From NCBI RefSeq assembly GCF_905220565.1, contig NC_059415.1, positions 12,166,001 to 12,230,000 of the forward strand: a stretch of 64,000 nucleotides of DNA, in the 5' to 3' direction. This document shows positions 1 through 10,444 of this stretch, piece after piece; position 1 is the stretch's first letter; every line of letters begins with the position of its first letter. Made by a program: the position numbers and the translations under genes. The notes beneath the pieces are model-generated. The model searched no databases, had not been told where the DNA came from, and saw only the letters and a program-made list of their open reading frames with translations. Origin of the DNA: Melitaea cinxia. Taxonomy: Eukaryota > Arthropoda > Insecta > Lepidoptera > Nymphalidae.

Positions 1-185
1 TAAAGCTGAAAAGTTTGTTTGTTTAAACGCGCTAATCTCAGGAACTACTTGTTCGAATTGAAATATTCTTTTTGTTTTTGATAGCCCATTTACCGAGGAA
101 GACTTACAGGTTTTTACCTCAAATTAACTCGTGTGAAATCGTGCGGCATAGCCAGTTATATGTATATCTCAGCGGAGTTACAATA
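1..185 (+). repeat. LINE-tail-type repeat ('TAAAGCTGAAAAGTTTGTTT')
   Basis: It shares the words AAAGCTGAAGAGTTTGTTTG, GCGCTAATCTCAGGA and ACTGGTTCGAA with 4330-4516 and, reversed, with 48632-48830. Truncated by the window start. Confidence 0.65.
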
Positions 186-204
186 AAATTTATATAACAT
201 ACGG

Positions 205-312
205 CTTGAAACTTTACGCAACGCGCTTGTGATGCTTCTGGTGACGCAGGCGTCTATAAGCTACGGTAATCGCTTACTATCAGGTGAGCCGTACGCTTGT
301 TTGTCGACCTAG
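205..312 (+). repeat. R1 3' part
   Basis: GCAACGCGCTTGTGATGCTT, AGGCGTCTATAAGCTACGG and CGTACGCTTGTTTGTCGACC match the other R1 copies. Confidence 0.8.
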
Positions 313-1320
313 TTATAATAAATATAAAAAAAAACTATAACTAGAATATATGTTCTTACAAAAACGCTAATTTTTAGACTCCAAACTTCTGGGCAGCAGT
401 TTTAACGAGGACATTTTTAATTTATTAAAACTCGGTCGCTCCGATGATTATTTGATATACCAATATTTGTCTTTTATTAGCGCTAGCTTCTCGTTCGAGT
501 CGACGGAGGGCTGGTAATTTGAGTTTCAATTAAATTTTACGTTCATTGTGTTCCTATATTTTATATTTATTTTGGTATATAACTCTGCATATGATTTTAA
601 CTTACGACCCGTTAAGCTTATAAGCGAATAGCTCATATATATGTTATTCTAGATCTACGAACATAATTTCATTAGTAGCTTAGTAGTTTTTGTATGATAG
701 AGCAAAAAATTTCCATAAATGCATTCAAACTAGCATTCGTAATAATAATATTTTTTAAACTTTTTAAATCGAATCAGCCTATTATTATACGCTCAGTTGC
801 TGAGAAGAAGTCTTTTGTCTATAAAAGTTGAGTATGGTTTATTAAAGTATTCAAATTTAATTGAATCACCCGCAGTGTTTTTTTAGAAAAACGAACGATA
901 ACATATGACATTGTTTTTCCGAAAAACGTAACCTAAAAATAAACAAAATATTTTACGAATTAAATTTCAATACTTTATTAAATAGAATATCCCACAAAAA
1001 CAACACGATAGGATCTGTCGAAGAAACAATATTTATTCAATAGCGGCTTGGACGACGGGGGCGATATAGTGACCCATTCAATTTGTGTTCCGTCGATGAT
1101 TCCCGCTCGTTTTAATGGCAGGTGACGTTTATGGGGAACTTTTACCCGACCCTCTCTTTCCTCTGCTCCGTGCTTGGGATGACATTCTATTATTTTTGTT
1201 TTCGATAATAATAAAGGTTATTTAAATGAATTCTTTGATGATTATTATTGAAAGAAAAAAAAGTAGAAAAGTTTACATCATTCATATATTTTTTTAAAGT
1301 ATTGTACGTAATGCCATCAA

Positions 1321-1658
1321 CATCAGCACTTCAGCCTATTGCAGAGTACTGCTGGATATAGGCCTCCACAAGTTCGCGCCAAAAATGGCGTGAACTTATG
1401 TGTGATGCCCGTAGTCACCACGCTGGGCAGGCGGGATGGTGACCGCAGGCTTGGCTTTGTCGCACCGAAAATGCTGCTGCCCGTCTTCGGCCTGTGTATT
1501 TCAAAGCCAGCAGCTGGATGGTTATCCCGCCGTCGCTTGGCTTTTTAAGTTCCAAGGTGGTAGTGGAACTTTGTTATCTCTTTGTCGCCTCTTACGACAC
1601 CCACGGAAAGAGAGGGGGTGGCTACATTCGTTACTGTGGTAACCACATAGCAGTGTAA
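1321..1658 (-). mobile_element. R2 SINE-like element
   Basis: A full-length copy in reverse orientation starts at its tail (CTGCTGGATATAGGCCTCCA). It continues GTCACCACGCTGGGCAGGCG and CTGCTGCCCGTCTTCGGCCT, and ends GAGGGGGTGGCTACATTCG. Short frames inside it are not genes. Confidence 0.85.
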
Positions 1659-2324
1659 TGCTAAAGATACCTTTAAAGTACAATTTTTTAAACATATAAT
1701 CGTGGCCATTTTGTTTTCGTATAACTTATGACTTTTTTGGATTGTCTTAAAATCTGAATTTTTATTGTTTTTTTATTTGTCATGAATTGGCATTAGGTTA
1801 TTAGGCACTATTATTTGTGTTGTATTTGTGTATTTTTTTTTTTATATTGTCAAGCAGTTTTATGTATTATGAAATATCGAGATCTACTTCACGAATAAAA
1901 AATATAAATAATTTTTAAACAAAATTCTACTTTCACTCTACAAACTTAAAATCCATATTCCGCATTTTTTTTCCACTAATAACAAGATGCACAATTAATT
2001 AATTCCTTACAATAAACGAATACCATTTATAGGGTGAGGTGCAACAGAGCAAGTGCAATTAACACGGACGTACGCGCCATATTTTTATATTTACGTTTAT
2101 TTTGATTTAATTTCACAGTCGACGCGCGCATATGTCGTCTCTTGCGCAGTCAAGTGACGTTATTAGGTGATTGACTAATCGGCCGTGTTAAATGTGCAGT
2201 TTTTTATTACATTTTTTTATGTTATAGGTGTGATTTAAATTTCTATTTAATTTCATAATGTTTTGTAAGTTATGATTGATTATTTTGTTATGACGGCGAG
2301 CCTTGTTCTAATATTTATTATCCA

Positions 2325-2500
2325 CTAGCTGCCCGGACAGACTTCGTTCTGTCAAAAGACAAGTAAAAATTAATTTAAAAAAAATTAACATCAAAACCTT
2401 CCGTGGGCTGTAAGGAACATACAAAAAAAAAATAGCCGAATTGGTCGAGCCGTTCTCGAGTTATGCGCTTAGCAACATTCATTTTTATTTATATAGATAA
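2325..2500 (+). repeat. RTE-like LINE 3' end
   Basis: ACTAGCTGCCCGGACAGACT, GAATTGGTCGAGCCGTTCTC and ATTTTTATTTATATAGAT have the layout of lepidopteran RTE 3' tails. Confidence 0.6.
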
Positions 2501-3043
2501 TTATGTGGACGAACAGTGGAGATAATCAAGCAATGTAACTATGTCGTATCTGCCATAATCTTCGTTTTACGAATTTCTTCTTAATCGTGCGACGCGTCGT
2601 CTATTCTCCTGATAAATCTTGGGCGAATTGCTCGATTGTGCTACTAAACTCAGAATGCCGCGCTAAACATTGTTTTTCGACTACATGAATATAATTGTAG
2701 CGCTTACTCTTTTTCGATATTTTTTGGAGTGCTCAGTGTATTTATTACAGAGGACTTGTCGAAATTTTTATGTCTCATTAGCGCGATTGGCAATAATGAC
2801 CCTGTTTTCCGCTTCTGAGTTGTTGATTCGATTTCCGCTTCCAGTCTGGGTGGAATTTTAATTGATGCCGTCTTAAATCGACTAAAAATAAATTGAATAC
2901 ATTTAAAAAGGTATTAGTATTCTATTTTAATGAAAGACGACCGAGTGCCCGAGTAGAAAAAAGGTCAGGCTCAACCAGATCATGTATCTGGACCGGATCA
3001 GGATAGAATAAGGCATGCGTGATCCGGCAAGCTCTATCAGGAC

Positions 3044-3300
3044 CAGGTCCGGTCCAGACAAGGATAGCCTGATATAAAATATAATCAAGTATGGTAAGGC
3101 ATAGTGGATCAGGACCAGGTCCGGTCCAGACAAGGATAGCCTGATGTAAAATATAATCAAGTATGGTAAGGCATACTGGATCAGGACCAGGTCCGGTCCA
3201 GACAAGGCTAGCCTGATGTAAAATCTTACCAAGTATGGTAAGGTATACTGGATCAGGACCTGCTCCGGTCCAGATCATGATGGCCTGAAAGAAATGACGC
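3044..3300 (+). repeat. 72-bp tandem repeat
   Basis: CAGGTCCGGTCCAGACAAGG recurs at 3044, 3116 and 3188, and a diverged form appears at ~3260, giving an exact 72-bp period. Each unit also holds TAGCCTGAT, AAGTATGGTAAGG and GGATCAGGACC. As 72 is a multiple of three, the minus strand stays open across the array as a 24-residue repeat (WTGPGPDP core). Confidence 0.9.
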
Positions 3301-3677
3301 GAACTAAGCCTGAATCGCGCTATTAATGTTTTTAAGCGCACTTAGTATATATACAGTTATCAGGACAATCTAGCAGGGAGTCCATTTCTACACAGTGGAG
3401 CAATCGTAAGTAATAGGAAATAGTAGTTAGTAGTTAATCATTAGAAGTTAATAAATAAAATTTAATAATAATAATAATTAATTAATAACATAAAAATAAA
3501 TAAAAATAATTAATATTTAAAGTAAAAACATAAATAAATAATACATGGAAAAAATAAACGGAAATAAATATTATAATAATTATGTTAATACATATTTATA
3601 TCAATTCGCTTTTTTTTGTTAAACAATTTTTTCAAAAATATACATTCGTGTTTTTTAAAAGGACCGAACCGAACCCG

Positions 3678-3744
3678 CTGATCAGGATTAGATGAGATTT
3701 CCTGATCAGGTTCAGATCAGGAAATCTCATCTCATCCTGATCAG
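3678..3744. repeat. Long hairpin / cruciform inside the 0.9-kb element
   Basis: GATGAGATTTCCTGATC (3691-3707) is perfectly inverted at 3715-3731 around a 7-nt loop. After a 2-bp mismatch the arms extend another 11 bp (CTGATCAGGAT with ATCCTGATCAG), for about 30 nt per arm. Confidence 0.92.
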
Positions 3745-4319
3745 GTCCAGACCAATCATCTGCGTTACATGCCTTATCTAGTCCTGATCAGGCATGCCTG
3801 GTCCGGTCCTTCTAAGGAAGACGAAAAAATTTCTACTCGGGTGTATTTAACTGTATGTTAAATTTGATGTCTACTGCAGATTATGAAAGTCATTCTAGCT
3901 CCCACACTTATACCAAGTTCAGACCAATAACTACTCCACAGAGTGCGACGGTTATAATTTTTTGCAGAACGCAACGGTTGACATGTGACAGGTCGCGTGG
4001 CGGCGTCCTCAGGGTATACGGTTCGATTACCGTCCCATGTGTCCTCCTGTCGCGTGCGACGTGCCATAGATACGGTACTATGAAATTTATTTATAAATTG
4101 CGGTGTAGTTGTGGTACAGATGTGTTAGTTGTTTCTGTATCTACCTAAACAAATAAATATGAAACTAAATGCATTCAATCGATTCTATTCGTTCGGTTGT
4201 ATCGATCTAAATATTTTTTTAAGTTTTCTGATTACCCAATGTGACATGCCTTTTTATTTTCTAGCAAGTGTTAACAAAGTGTCTATGTAGATATAATTTT
4301 GTGATAGGCTGTAAAATGT

Positions 4320-4516
4320 ATACTAATATTATAAAGCTGAAGAGTTTGTTTGTTTGTTTAAAGTTGCCAATCTCAGGATCTACTGGTTCGAAATGAAAAA
4401 TTATTTTTCTGTGCGTAGTCCATTTAGCGAGGTAGGCTATAGGCTAGGTAGCCTAATATAATATTTTAGTGTGTGTTTTTAAATTAACGCGCGTGAAACC
4501 GCAGGGTACAGCTAGT
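4320..4516 (+). repeat. Same repeat as at 1-185
   Basis: From AATATTATAAAGCTGAAGAG to GAAACCGCAGGGTACAGCTA. Confidence 0.7.
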
Positions 4517-4582
4517 ATCTGTATAAAAGTAATTATCATTGTTATATTACATTTTTGTAAGATTCAGATTTATTTAAATACT

Positions 4583-4920
4583 AGCTTACCAGCTGTGCCT
4601 GCGACTTCGTCCGCGTGGAATTAAAAAAAATACTTATTGTTCAGTTCGCAGTTATAAAATTTAAAAAAAAACAAATCTAAAATAAAAGTAGCCTAAGTTA
4701 CTACTCCTTATTACATCAGCTATCTACCAGTAAAAGTCCCGTCTAAATCGGTCCAGCCCGTATCAGAACAAACAGACAGACAGACAGAAAGACAAAAATT
4801 GTACAAAATGTTATTTTGGTATATGTAGCGTGTACATGCATTATATGCATTTAGTAAAAAGCGACTATTTTATTATTACAAACAGACACTCCAATTTTAT
4901 TTATTTGTATAGATACGTAT
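4583..4920 (+). repeat. R5 LINE 3' end
   Basis: CGACTTCGTCCGCGTGGAAT, TTACATCAGCTATCTACCAG, a CAGACAGACAGACAG run and a TTTATTTATTTGTATAGAT end. Confidence 0.75.
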
Positions 4921-5017
4921 GAAATATTTTGTTTAATAATATTGATGTACTTGTAAAAATATTAAAGTACTAATAATAATTAATTTACTTGGTATTTTGA
5001 TTTGTTTTTTTAATACA

Positions 5018-5285
5018 ACTAGGTCGGCAAACAAGCGTATGGCTCATCTTGTAAGCGATCACCGTAGTCTATAGACTGCCTTACCACACCAGAAATATCG
5101 TAAGCAACCCTACCCCCAATCTCTCCAGTAGATCTGGTCACCTTACTCACCACAGGAACACAATACTGCTTGAAAGCAGTACCTATTATTTAGCTGTGGT
5201 CTTCTGTAAGATCGCGGTACTTCCCCAGTCGGACTACTACAGATTTGAGCAGGATATTTCCTGTTGTTGTTGACCCTACCTCAAT
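5018..5285 (-). repeat. R1 element
   Basis: Full length and reversed, from ACTAGGTCGGCAAACAAGCG to GGATATTTCCTGTTG. It includes AGCTGTGGTCTTCTGTAAG. Confidence 0.83.
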
Positions 5286-5759
5286 TAAATTAGTTCTTAT
5301 GATCTGTGAAATAGATTTTATAATCAAATGACTTTGAATATTTTTTTAAAGTGTAAGTAATTAACATACACGTGCAGTAAAATTACTGTAATTGTTTACT
5401 TTCGTAATTGGATCAGGGGTTGGTTTTGTTTGAACGTATCTCGTGAACAATCTTCGCGTTTTATAGTTGTGAAAGTTTTCTTGCGAGTATTTATATGGAT
5501 TTTGAAATGTAAATATTAAAGCAATTTATTGTTTTAGTTAATAATTAAATGTGGGATTAAGTGATGGAAAAAATATTGCAAAGTAACATTTTGAGAAATA
5601 ATTGAAGTTGATATTGGCAGTCATATCGGCTATATGTATATGTTATATAATCAATATTTACTCCATAAATGTTAGTTTTGCTATATATATTTCATTAATA
5701 ATTATAAAAGGATAATTGTTACGTTTTATTAAATTTTTTTTAAATAACAATTTTGTTTG

Positions 5760-6110
5760 CAAACAAAAAAAATCGACTCAATCTCCATTGACAAGTAATA
5801 TAACGAAGTCGAAAAAGTAGTCAATCAAATACGTGTTATTAGGGATAAGTTAAAAAAAGTATTCGCTAGATCTCGATCAAATTGAAAAGAGACCACACGA
5901 CTAGCGTCAGTCAGCCTTCGAATAAAAATCAAAATCGGTATACCCAGTAAAGATATGAGGTGACACAAAAATATACTTTCGAATTGAAAATCCAATTGGG
6001 TTTCGTGCAAGATATTTACCTTTTTTATAAATGTTTTGGTTTGTAAAATGACAGTTCAAAGGTTCTTTTTGGCCTATTGAAGGCCTATTTGAATAAAGTT
6101 ATTTTTGATT
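5760..6110 (+). repeat. R6 element, diverged
   Basis: AATCGACTCAATCTCCATTG, AGATCTCGATCAAATTGAAA and TATACCCAGTAAAGATATGA match R6 at 52165. A short SINE tail (TTTGAATAAAGTTATTTT) follows. Confidence 0.6.
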
Positions 6111-6369
6111 TTGAGAATTCTTTGACAATTTATTATTATCAGCTAATTTTTTCTTTGCTGAAGAAAACTCCACACACAAAAAAAGTTGCGGGTTAAACCA
6201 AGTTAATTTCACATAACTTTTAATCTTCATAGAGCATGTAATGTCGTTTTATTCTATAAACGCCCCCCCCCCCCTCCCTATACAACACAAAGGCATTTTT
6301 AAAAGTATAGTAGGAGCCAGTTTCATCAGTTGTGGATAACGCTTTAGGCGGGTGACGTTATCCAACAGA

Positions 6370-6615
6370 TATAACTTTATTTTATTATATTTTATTTATG
6401 AAGAAAACATACAGCTTATAATTACACATATGATTCTTACAAACTAGAAAATTCATAAGCCAATTAAGTTTTCACTTATTACTTCTGACAAATATTAATT
6501 GGGCAAACTTTAAAGTTATACAAACAATACAAACTTAGTTTTTTTTTTAACACAACATTATACATGATACAAGAATTACAGTAACAGTATTTTGTGACAA
6601 TCACAGTTCATTTAA
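6370..6615 (-). other. 3' UTR of the CR1-group LINE
   Basis: AT-rich sequence follows the ORF2 stop on the minus strand and ends in A-rich AATAAA-like runs near 6370-6400. Its left edge meets unrelated sequence around 6360. Confidence 0.6.
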
Positions 6616-9468
6616 TTAATTTAATTGCTTGATGACAGTTTTAAATATATTAGGTTTTAAATGAAAAATGTCTAGCATATTGTAATTATTATTATACAGT
6701 CTGCAGGCCCTAACGACAAATCGATTCGAAGCATAATTGGTTCTGCAGAATGGAATAGCAAATGTATAAGTTCGATTTGATCGCGGATTATATTTAGGAC
6801 AATTGAAGGATATTTCATTTAATAAATATGGTGAATCAATTTGGTTATTTAAAATCTTATACAGAAAAATGATATCACGGTGTTCACGTCGAGCTTCAAG
6901 GGCTATTAATGTTCTAGGCGGAGATGTCTTAAACTTATATTTGAGTAGCTTACAGAATTTATCTTGAATACTTTGAAGCATATGCTTATATTTGTCATAT
7001 TGCGGATTCCATGTAACAGAAGCATATTCTAGATGTGATCTTACGAGTGCATTGTATAGAATAATGAAAGTATTGATATCTTTAAAATCAGCTGTTTGGC
7101 GAATCAAGAAACCCAACATTTTGTACGCCTTGGCAGTAATTTTCTCAAAATGTGATCGGAAAAGCAACTGGCTGTCCAAAAAGACACCCAAATCTCTCAC
7201 CTCGGTCACTCTATTAAGGATTGAATTATTAATCCTATAGTTATATTGAATAGTTGCTTTCTTCCTACTAAAAGAGATAATGCAGCATTTACTAACATTT
7301 AAAAATAGCTTATTGCCCAAACAATACTCATTGAGAGCATTTAAATCCTTCTGTAAATGTATGCAATCCTGAACAGATTTTATTCTAGTAAAAATTTTAG
7401 TGTCATCAGCATATAATAAAACGCTAGAGTGACGAAAACATTCCAAAACATCATTTATAAAGATGTTAAATAGAAGAGGACCGAGATGCGAGCCCTGAGG
7501 CACACCAGACGTAATGGGAACGAAACAAGATGTGAACCCTTTGACAGCAACCGCTTGAGAGCGATCCCTAAGATATGATGACAGCCACCTGAGGAGGTCG
7601 CCGTGTATACCGATGCGCTCTATTTTATAAATTAACAATGAATGGGAAATTTTATCAAAGGCTTTAGAGTAATCAGTATACACGGCGTCGACCTGAAAGC
7701 CTTTATTCATAGAGTCTAAAATTATATCTAAATATTCACATAAATTAGTTTCGGTGGATCTTTTATCAATAAAACCATGTTGCTGAGCGATTAAAAAGGG
7801 CCGAATAGCAGGAAATAAACTATCGTAGATGATTTTCTCGAATATCTTGGGCAAGGTTGAAATTTTAGAAATACCCCTATAATTACAAATATCGTGCCTA
7901 TCCCCACTCTTAAAAATGGGTACAACAATAGAACGCTTCCAAATTGGTGGCATTATACCACTGGATAGAGATAAATTAAAAAGAACACTTACAGGATATG
8001 CTAGTTCACTACAGCATCGCTTCAGAAATACAGGATGTAACCCATCAGGACCACCGCCTTTACTTATATCAAGTTGACGCAAGTACCTTAAAACAATACT
8101 AGGAGTGAAAACGAAAGAGTCAATAATTGCATTAGCACCATATAATGATGACGGTGAATCACACACATCACTCTCAAAGACTGAATGAAAATATGTGTTG
8201 AAAAGATTAGCTATTGACTGGCCATCTGAGGCATATGAGTCCCTAAAATACAAAGTATCCGGTATACCTCCGACAGATTTTTTAGACTTAATAAAGGCCC
8301 AAAATAATTTAGGATTACCTTTAATATTCATTTCAGCCCTGGATATAAATAAATTATAGCAATTCTTGGATAATTCTTTTGTTTTTTTTCGAAGTTCAGA
8401 GAATTTTTCGTAATCACTAAGTCTATTATAACATTTCCATTTTTTATGTACTTTAATTTTTTTCTTAATAAGCTTAATTAAATGAGATGAGTACCAGACC
8501 GGATACTTGCTGTCACCGATTATTTTTTTCTCAGGTACGAACTCTGAAATAACTGTGTTCAATACACCGTAGAAACTATCAACGGCCGAATTAATATCGG
8601 TAGACGAAAGCAGACTTCGCCAATCTATATCACTTAACCTATTATTGACCGCGTCATAGTCAGCCGCAAAAAACTTGCGTATAGTGCGAGGTGACGGGCG
8701 CAGCTCTTGTACTGATCGAGCGACAACACACTCGACGCTCAGCGACGGGTGATGCGCATCCTCCGGCAGCGCCAACGGCGACGTGCGACGTACCAAGCAG
8801 GGACGACTGCTAATTACGAGATCTAAACACTTACTATTAAAGTTTTTAATTCCATTGTATTGCGACCAATCTTTATAAGTCATAAATGAAAATAATTGAT
8901 TAGTTAATAAATTAAAAGAGGGGTTAATTAAGAAATAAACATCTGAATTAATAGTCTGAGTATCCCAAATGGCATCGGGGATATTAAAATCTCCCAATAT
9001 GACGAATTCACTATTAGGCATGCCATCACTTAAATCTGCTAAATAGTCTAAAAACAGTTGCTGTGCTGCAACCTGATCCTTATTTTGTGGAAAATAACAG
9101 CAATATATATATAAATAATTAGTAGCAACAACACCGCCGCTATCAAGTGCGATCCCAACGCCGAGCACATCGGGCGCGCCAGGCAGCAGCGGCGGCTCGC
9201 GCGGCGGGCCCACCGCCAGCGCCAGCTCACGGCGTACCGCCACCAGCACGCCGCCGCCCAAGCGCAGCCCCAACCTTCCGTAATCCCGGTCGACTCTGTA
9301 TACACTGTAACGTGGGTCGAATAATTCACTATCGAAAATACCTGGAAGTAGCCATGTCTCCGTAATACATATGATGTCATAATCGGAATTCAATACATTA
9401 GTTAAAAATTCTTTGGTTTTTGTACGTAAGCCGCGTACGTTTTGGTAAAATATATTCAACGTGGCCAT
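6616..9468 (-). CDS. LINE ORF2: endonuclease-reverse transcriptase
   Basis: This 950-residue protein would nick target DNA and reverse transcribe the element's RNA in place. Residues 1-245 are an apurinic-like endonuclease: YQNVRGL (8-14), the catalytic-type glutamate in ITETW (E37), LGDFNIP (158-164), a D in CLDLVIS and the terminal histidine pair before PSL (H239/H240). Residues ~465-735 are the reverse transcriptase: GPDGLHPVFLKR, then NYRGISKISTLPKIFEKI, D599 in YTDYSKAFDKI, SGVPQGSHLGPLLFNIF (654-670) and the YADD box at 686-689. A C-terminal region ends ACRLYNNNYN. No RNase H is seen. Two GC-rich blocks (9150-9260 and 8690-8790) stand out in an AT-rich gene. The frame is complete, with no stops. 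Confidence 0.93.
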   Translation of the reverse strand: MATLNIFYQNVRGLRTKTKEFLTNVLNSDYDIICITETWLLPGIFDSELFDPRYSVYRVDRDYGRLGLRLGGGVLVAVRRELALAVGPPREPPLLPGAPDVLGVGIALDSGGVVATNYLYIYCCYFPQNKDQVAAQQLFLDYLADLSDGMPNSEFVILGDFNIPDAIWDTQTINSDVYFLINPSFNLLTNQLFSFMTYKDWSQYNGIKNFNSKCLDLVISSRPCLVRRTSPLALPEDAHHPSLSVECVVARSVQELRPSPRTIRKFFAADYDAVNNRLSDIDWRSLLSSTDINSAVDSFYGVLNTVISEFVPEKKIIGDSKYPVWYSSHLIKLIKKKIKVHKKWKCYNRLSDYEKFSELRKKTKELSKNCYNLFISRAEMNIKGNPKLFWAFIKSKKSVGGIPDTLYFRDSYASDGQSIANLFNTYFHSVFESDVCDSPSSLYGANAIIDSFVFTPSIVLRYLRQLDISKGGGPDGLHPVFLKRCCSELAYPVSVLFNLSLSSGIMPPIWKRSIVVPIFKSGDRHDICNYRGISKISTLPKIFEKIIYDSLFPAIRPFLIAQQHGFIDKRSTETNLCEYLDIILDSMNKGFQVDAVYTDYSKAFDKISHSLLIYKIERIGIHGDLLRWLSSYLRDRSQAVAVKGFTSCFVPITSGVPQGSHLGPLLFNIFINDVLECFRHSSVLLYADDTKIFTRIKSVQDCIHLQKDLNALNEYCLGNKLFLNVSKCCIISFSRKKATIQYNYRINNSILNRVTEVRDLGVFLDSQLLFRSHFEKITAKAYKMLGFLIRQTADFKDINTFIILYNALVRSHLEYASVTWNPQYDKYKHMLQSIQDKFCKLLKYKFKTSPPRTLIALEARREHRDIIFLYKILNNQIDSPYLLNEISFNCPKYNPRSNRTYTFAIPFCRTNYASNRFVVRACRLYNNNYNMLDIFHLKPNIFKTVIKQLN

Positions 9469-10385
9469 TGAAACTGAGTTAGCTTTTTATAATTATCGTA
9501 TTTATTTAATATGAACAGAAAATTAATTTTACTTGAATCAGCAAGTAGACCCAAATAAAATAAAATGGTTGAAGTGGTAAAAAAGTAGTAGTATAGTGAC
9601 ATTCGAAACACGCTAAATTCGTTTAATATCACTCTGTATACCTCAATAGCATAGTCGTATAATTTTAATACAGAATCCGAAAACATGAGATGCTTCTGAT
9701 AATAGTGATAATAGTGATTATAATAAGAGAAAAAGTAACAATGTTTTACAACATTTTGAACAATAGTTATACGTAAAAATATCCATATTGCGGCAAATAT
9801 ACCAATGAGTTTAGTTATAATATTAACAGATACATGAAATAATATTCTATATCGATCCAAGTGAATCGTAAGTAAACATACAAAGAAAAAGTCGTTGATT
9901 ATAAAAGAATTGTAAATAGGAGGTAGATTTGTAAAAAATAATGTATTTTGCGTTGTAAACATGTATAATAAAGTACAAAGCACATCGCTCGATCGCATGA
10001 ATAGCCTCGATCTGCGTATCCGCATAACGAAAATAAACTGTTGACAACCGATAAAACCGCGTTGTACGTTATACGATGCTCGCTGTGAATAGGCCAGCAA
10101 TATAAGCTTAGCAACAAAACATGACGTGAACACCTCGAATACATACTGCAAAAAACTATTACTAAAATAACAACCAAAGACATAATAATAATTAAAGTAG
10201 TCGAAATTGATTAATGTATGAGCCTTAATCGCCTTACTTATGTTTATGTAAACCTTATGTATTTTATGATGTAAATATAATATTATATAATTCGTTAATC
10301 GACAAAAAAAAGTTTTCATATTTAAGAATTTGTCATCAAGCTTACATTTAAATAAACTGAGTAAAGGGGAGAAAAAACGAAACAA
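9456..10385 (-). CDS. ORFX: 309-codon frame between LINE ORF1 and ORF2, unknown function
   Basis: I do not recognise this frame. It starts 59 nt after the ORF1 stop and ends in TGA at 9456-9458, overlapping the ORF2 start by 13 nt, a geometry that would suit termination-reinitiation. The product is rich in F, Y, I and L. Hydrophobic stretches at residues ~64-100, 159-175, 182-209 and 262-282 could span a membrane; basic and tyrosine/histidine-rich segments lie between them (RRSRLFMRSS, YYNHYYHYYQ). In DNA this AT-rich a stop-free run of 309 codons is very unlikely by chance, even allowing for the T-rich coding strand. The alternatives are a third retrotransposon protein or an inert spacer kept open by composition. 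No catalytic motif is visible. Confidence 0.5.
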   Translation of the reverse strand: MFRFFSPLLSLFKCKLDDKFLNMKTFFCRLTNYIILYLHHKIHKVYINISKAIKAHTLINFDYFNYYYVFGCYFSNSFLQYVFEVFTSCFVAKLILLAYSQRASYNVQRGFIGCQQFIFVMRIRRSRLFMRSSDVLCTLLYMFTTQNTLFFTNLPPIYNSFIINDFFFVCLLTIHLDRYRILFHVSVNIITKLIGIFAAIWIFLRITIVQNVVKHCYFFSYYNHYYHYYQKHLMFSDSVLKLYDYAIEVYRVILNEFSVFRMSLYYYFFTTSTILFYLGLLADSSKINFLFILNKYDNYKKLTQFQWPR

Positions 10386-10444
10386 AATAAATGCAATTCT
10401 TACAAAAATATGACGATTAAACTGAAAGTAAGTCAGGTTATCAC

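Larger units (their letters stand above)
2939..3846. mobile_element. 0.9-kb inverted-repeat element with internal 72-bp satellite
   Basis: CCCGAGTAGAAA near 2947 is matched by its complement TTTCTACTCGGG near 3830-3841. The interior is full of GATCAGGA/TCCTGATC and GGTCCGGTCC words at both sides, separated by AT-rich filler (3420-3650). No transposase is seen, so it is presumably non-autonomous. The target duplication is not clear. Confidence 0.6.

Noticed and set aside
1339..1642. Two ~69-codon overlapping frames
   Set aside because: They lie wholly in an R2 element. The same peptides recur in every R2 copy in the window.
3044..3300. CRISPR-like array
   Set aside because: The 72-bp units are contiguous with no unique spacers, and the genome is eukaryotic.
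2922..3341. 139-codon minus-strand frame with 24-residue repeats
   Set aside because: It is the by-product of a 72-bp satellite whose period is a multiple of three. The repeats are as conserved in non-coding positions as in coding ones, and there is no other gene signal.
6264..6285. Poly-C run as a regulatory or telomeric element
   Set aside because: A simple homopolymer run; a similar one at ~24080 lies in an interspersed repeat. No telomeric TTAGG repeats are seen.
9147..9365. 72-codon plus-strand frame opposite LINE ORF2
   Set aside because: It is a shadow of a GC-rich part of the endonuclease domain.
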